7,172 nt of DNA from Pseudomonadota bacterium (GTDB lineage: Bacteria; Desulfobacterota; Desulfobacteria; Desulfobacterales; Desulfobacteraceae). A program made the translations under genes and the position numbers. Within the stretch, counting starts at the first letter, position 1. The number at the start of each line of letters is the position of its first letter. The notes beneath the pieces are model-generated. The model ran no database searches and was not told where the DNA came from. It worked only from the letters and a program-made list of their open reading frames with translations. Below are positions 4,168 to 7,172 of this stretch, piece after piece. The stretch covers positions 1 to 7,172 of the forward strand of contig JAHIVS010000635.1 in assembly GCA_018816605.1 (NCBI GenBank). Direction: 5' to 3'.

Positions 4168-6384
4168 ATGTTTTGTTTGTTTTCCAAGAGAAAACTGCCG
4201 CTGGTGGCGGCAGTTGTGTTTTTTTGTCATATGATTTCACTCCCGGTTGCTGCCGGAGCCCTTCCTGAAAATCCAAAGGAGATCTCCTGGCATATTTCAG
4301 CCGCCATGGTGACATATGACAATGAACGCCAGTTGTATATTGCCGAAGATGACGTGGTGATCACCGGTGGTGCCACACGCCTGGAAGCTGATTATGTGGA
4401 GTTTTCCAACAAGACAAAGGATGCCTTTGCCCAGGGCAATGTCCTGCTTCTTTCCGGCCAGGATTCCATCACCTGCAATGCAATGCAGATCAATCTTTTA
4501 ACAGAAAAAGGGACCATTAATAAAGGGACCATTTTTATCCAGGAAAACCATTTCTATATCAGCGGCGAAAACATTAAAAAAACAGGGGAATTCACCTATA
4601 ATGCAGACAAGGGATCCATCACCTCCTGCAGCGGCGAAACCCCTGACTGGAAAATTACCGGTAAAAATATCAAGGTAACCATTGAAGGATATGGCAGTGC
4701 GAACCATGCGGTCCTGTGGGCCCAGAAAATTCCCGGCATCTATTCTCCCTATATTTCCTTTCCCGTAAAACGCAAGCGCCAGACCGGCCTTCTGAACCCC
4801 CGGCTCACCAATTCCGACCGAAAGGGGGTTGAATACGAACAGCCCTTGTTTATCGCCATTTCAAAAAATATGGACGCAACCCTTTCGGCCGATTATATGT
4901 CTGACCGCGGCATCAAGCTGGGCGGTGAATTCAGGTATGTCTTAAACCAAACCGCTAAAGGAGCCATGCTTTTAGATTATCTGGAAGACACAAAGCGTGA
5001 TGACGGCACAGTGGATACCCAAAATTATAGTTATGCCGGCACCCTCCAGCGGACCGACACAGAGCGGTACTGGTTTCGAATGAAACACGACCAGGACCTG
5101 CCCCGCGGAGTCACGGCCAAACTGGACCTGGATATTGCCAGTGATGAAGACTACCTGCTTGAATTCAGGGACGGGTTCACAGGCTTTGATGCAACCAACC
5201 GATATTTTGAAGAGACCTTTGGCAGGAGCCTGGATGAATATGATGACGCCACCCGGACCAACAGTCTGACCATCAGCAAGTATTGGCCCAATTATAGTTT
5301 TAACGCCCAGACGCTCTGGTATGACAATATTACCGCCCGCCAGGGGAATATGCCAGACACCACCCTGCAAACCCTGCCAAGCTTTGAGTTTGATGGGGCC
5401 AGGCAGCAGATCGGTGCTTCTGATTTTTATTACACCCTGGACTCGGAATTCAGATCCTTTTACCGCCAGGATACCACCGCGACCCTGGTCAAGGGGCAGA
5501 GGGCAGATGTGTATCCCAAAGTCTATCTTCCCATGCGGATTGCCAAAGCCTTTTTCCTTGAACCCTATGTCGGCACCCGGGCAACCGCCTGGCACACGGA
5601 TAATTTCACGGACATCAACGGCATGGACGATAATTTCAGAACCCGCGCCACCTATGACATGGGCGCCCGGCTCTCCACCTCGCTCAACCGGGTTTTCACC
5701 CCGAACAACAACTTTGCGGACAAGATCCGGCACACCCTGGTGCCCATGGTTGAATATGCCTTTCAGCCCAATGTAATCCAGAATGATCTGCCATACTTTG
5801 ACGAACTTGACACGCTTGCCGAAAAAAATCTTGTGACCTGGTCACTGACCAATAGTTTTGTTTCCAGAAACCTTGTTGACAACCCGGACGGAACAACATC
5901 AAATCAATACAAAGAATTTGTCTGGACAAGATTATACCAGAGCTATGATCTTGCCGTGGCAAGGGATGACCGATCAAAGCCGTGGTCCAATATCACCCTT
6001 GAGAGTGAACTCAACCCCTTTCAATACTTTACCCTGGATGCCGATATTGACTGGTCCCCCTACAATACCCATTTTGAAAGGATGAACCTGGGGGCTACCC
6101 TTTACGACAAGCGGGGAGATTCCATCCATACTGCCTACCGATATACGATCGCCTCATCGGAAACCTGGTATACCCGATTCACTGTTACGCTTACAGATCA
6201 AATGACGGCCTATTATTCATTTGAAAAAGACCTGAAAACAAACAAAAATATTGAAGACAGGGTCGGTGTCACCTTTAGCAAGGATTGCTGGGGCATGGGC
6301 CTTGAATATAAAGAGACGTCTGCAGACAAAAGCGTTGCCTTCCTGATAACCCTTCGGGGAATTGGAGACTTTGGCAACAAATGA
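4168..6384 (+). CDS. lptD: LPS-assembly outer membrane protein LptD, 738 aa
   Basis: LptD forms the outer-membrane barrel that, plugged by lipoprotein LptE, inserts LPS into the outer leaflet. A signal peptide is visible: basic KRK at 7-9, hydrophobic to about 27, and likely cleavage after AGA (29-31). Residues ~40-170 form the periplasmic LptA-like beta-jellyroll, with repeated short strands such as YIAEDDVVITGGATRLEADY. SCSGETPDWKITG (153-165) and SPYISFPVKRKRQTGLLNP (193-211) are typical of LptD at the entry to the barrel, which fills the rest up to GIGDFG near the C-terminus. Length is close to the family norm. Mature cysteines are C103, C154 and C707. C154 and C707 match positions of the inter-domain disulfide of E. 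coli LptD (C173-C725). The Shine-Dalgarno match is weak (GGA at 4160-4162), but no better in-frame start exists before the stop at 4141. No strong plus-strand promoter was found; TTGACT at 4098-4103 is the best -35. Confidence 0.92.
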   Translation: MFCLFSKRKLPLVAAVVFFCHMISLPVAAGALPENPKEISWHISAAMVTYDNERQLYIAEDDVVITGGATRLEADYVEFSNKTKDAFAQGNVLLLSGQDSITCNAMQINLLTEKGTINKGTIFIQENHFYISGENIKKTGEFTYNADKGSITSCSGETPDWKITGKNIKVTIEGYGSANHAVLWAQKIPGIYSPYISFPVKRKRQTGLLNPRLTNSDRKGVEYEQPLFIAISKNMDATLSADYMSDRGIKLGGEFRYVLNQTAKGAMLLDYLEDTKRDDGTVDTQNYSYAGTLQRTDTERYWFRMKHDQDLPRGVTAKLDLDIASDEDYLLEFRDGFTGFDATNRYFEETFGRSLDEYDDATRTNSLTISKYWPNYSFNAQTLWYDNITARQGNMPDTTLQTLPSFEFDGARQQIGASDFYYTLDSEFRSFYRQDTTATLVKGQRADVYPKVYLPMRIAKAFFLEPYVGTRATAWHTDNFTDINGMDDNFRTRATYDMGARLSTSLNRVFTPNNNFADKIRHTLVPMVEYAFQPNVIQNDLPYFDELDTLAEKNLVTWSLTNSFVSRNLVDNPDGTTSNQYKEFVWTRLYQSYDLAVARDDRSKPWSNITLESELNPFQYFTLDADIDWSPYNTHFERMNLGATLYDKRGDSIHTAYRYTIASSETWYTRFTVTLTDQMTAYYSFEKDLKTNKNIEDRVGVTFSKDCWGMGLEYKETSADKSVAFLITLRGIGDFGNK

Positions 6385-6905
6385 CCAAGCACTTATACTG
6401 GTATGCGCTTTTGACCCGGAGCAACTTTGAACAAACCGTCTATGGCTCCATTACCGGGAAAAAAATAGAGGCGTTTTTGCCCAAGGCCAGAAGACAAAGC
6501 CTGCGGAAAGACCGGAAATTAATGATCGAAATCCCTCTGTTCCCCGGGTATTTATTTGTCCGCACCACCATTGAGCCCGCTGACCAGCTGAACATCCTTA
6601 AAACAACAGGTGCTGTCAGGATATTGGGAAATCCCCGGGGACCGGTTTCCATCCCCGATTCCCAGATAGACGCGTTGAAATTGCTGACCAGTGCCAAGGT
6701 TGATTTAATATCTGGCAAGTCAATCCTATTGAAAAAAGGCGACCCTGTGATGGTTATAGAGGGTCCCATGGCGGGATTAAAAGGAGAGTTCACCCGACAC
6801 AAAGGCTGTGGCCGTGTCATTGTTAAAATCGATATTCTGGGGCAGTATGCCGGGGTGGAAATGGATCTGGAGAGTGTTGAAAAAATTCCCGACTTCCTAT
6901 CATAA
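6381..6905 (+). CDS. NusG-paralogue transcription antiterminator (RfaH/UpxY-like), 174 aa
   Basis: NusG-family proteins bind the RNA polymerase clamp and suppress pausing or termination. Specialised paralogues act on particular long operons, often for LPS, capsule or exopolysaccharide. The NGN domain spans about 5-105 (YWYALLTRSNFEQ at the N-terminus and the signature PLFPGYLFVR at 52-61). The KOW domain follows from about 118 (KKGDPVMVIEGPMAGLKGEF) to 169. The protein is about as long as housekeeping NusG and RfaH. Its start ATG overlaps the lptD stop as ATGA with no good Shine-Dalgarno of its own, so translation is probably coupled to lptD. It is unlikely to be housekeeping nusG, which normally sits with secE and the rplK/rplA ribosomal protein genes. 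The NGN wording (FLPKARRQS..., LFPGYLFVR) is that of the UpxY/RfaH-like group. The target operon is not visible in this window. Confidence 0.88.
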   Translation: MTKHLYWYALLTRSNFEQTVYGSITGKKIEAFLPKARRQSLRKDRKLMIEIPLFPGYLFVRTTIEPADQLNILKTTGAVRILGNPRGPVSIPDSQIDALKLLTSAKVDLISGKSILLKKGDPVMVIEGPMAGLKGEFTRHKGCGRVIVKIDILGQYAGVEMDLESVEKIPDFLS

Positions 6906-6909
6906 CCCC

Positions 6910-6938
6910 TTGACTTTTTATTAAATCTTGATTAAAAC
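6910..6938 (+). promoter_or_regulatory. Candidate promoter of the IHF/HU-family gene
   Basis: TTGACT (6910-6915) and TAAAAC (6933-6938) are separated by 17 bp in the AT-rich gap after the antiterminator gene. The leader would be about 44 nt and would include the T8 run at 6961-6968. No terminator hairpin is visible between the two genes, so cotranscription with lptD is also possible. Confidence 0.45.
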
Positions 6939-6987
6939 CCAGGTAAAAATTGAGAGCTTGTTTTTTTTAAAATGCACATGAGGATCT

Positions 6988-7172
6988 ATGAATAAACTTG
7001 AATTGATTTCCACGTTAAAGGAAAGGGCAAGCCTGACCAAGGCAGAGGCTGCGGATGTAATTAGAATTTTTTTCGATTCTTTGGCAGAGTCATTTATAAA
7101 AGGGGAAAGGGTTGAAATCAGAGGGTTGTGCAGTTTTCATATCAAGGAATATAAAAGCTATACCGGAAGAAA
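6988..7172 (+). CDS. IHF/HU-family DNA-binding protein, N-terminal part (3' end outside window)
   Basis: The first 61 residues of a bacterial histone-like protein are present, and the frame is still open at the window edge. The start MNKLELISTLKERASLTKAE forms the usual two dimerisation helices. RVEIRGLCSFHIKEYKSYTGR (41-61) is the beta-saddle leading to the DNA-binding arm. The conserved NPKTG arm, whose proline intercalates into DNA, would come directly after the cut. Such proteins bend DNA and assist transcription, replication and recombination. RGLCSF and the following KEYKSYTGR resemble IHF-type sequences of deltaproteobacteria more than HU, but the subunit (alpha, beta or a homodimeric form) cannot be decided. 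GAGGA ends 3 nt before the ATG, a short but usable Shine-Dalgarno spacing. Upstream ATGs at 6972 and 6978 are out of frame. Confidence 0.88.
   Translation, partial: MNKLELISTLKERASLTKAEAADVIRIFFDSLAESFIKGERVEIRGLCSFHIKEYKSYTGR

Noticed and set aside
4972..5733. 253-codon open frame on the minus strand inside lptD
   Set aside because: It lies wholly antisense to a well-supported LptD, its translation is Gly/Val/Ile-rich without any recognisable motif, and no Shine-Dalgarno was found. It is a codon-usage shadow.
6939..6968. Intrinsic terminator ending in the T8 run before the IHF/HU-family gene
   Set aside because: No stable stem can be formed immediately upstream of the T-run.

Overview
The window looks like chromosomal DNA of a Gram-negative, probably anaerobic, sulfate-reducing deltaproteobacterium (Desulfobacterales-like). 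The reasons are an LptD of the deltaproteobacterial type (so an LPS-bearing outer membrane), a small acidic 2[4Fe-4S] ferredoxin, a NusG-paralogue antiterminator and an IHF/HU-family protein with the wording typical of that group. No mobile element, CRISPR array, tRNA or rRNA is visible, and coding density is high. The taxonomic placement is an inference from protein style.

Left part (1-750): the 3' end of a DDAH-family guanidino-group hydrolase gene on the plus strand converges on a 62-residue ferredoxin gene on the minus strand. Between them lie an 18-bp perfect palindrome and a perfect 15-bp stem-loop that reads as the ferredoxin terminator. The ferredoxin has its own promoter region, which contains an inverted repeat that could be an operator.

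Middle part (747-4027, minus strand): a two-gene unit. The first gene encodes a 771-residue fusion of a complete PLP-dependent cysteine synthase (about residues 1-296) with a full-length cysteinyl-tRNA-synthetase-like region (about 302-771). The second, starting 8 nt later, encodes an unrecognised 318-residue protein. The synthetase half keeps the four predicted zinc/cysteine ligands but has lost the KMSKS loop and the last His of HIGH, so it may not charge tRNA. A run of ten A residues sits exactly at the domain junction. Slipping one base in either direction gives a stop within three codons, which would release a normal-sized cysteine synthase. This fusion is the most interesting object in the window.

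Right part (4028-7172, plus strand): a divergent intergenic region with a good promoter for the fusion gene, then lptD, then a NusG/RfaH/UpxY-type antiterminator that overlaps lptD by 4 nt. After an 82-nt gap with a plausible promoter comes the start of an IHF/HU-family gene cut by the window edge. LptD inserts LPS into the outer membrane, and specialised NusG paralogues often drive long envelope-polysaccharide operons. The pair therefore suggests an envelope-biogenesis neighbourhood.
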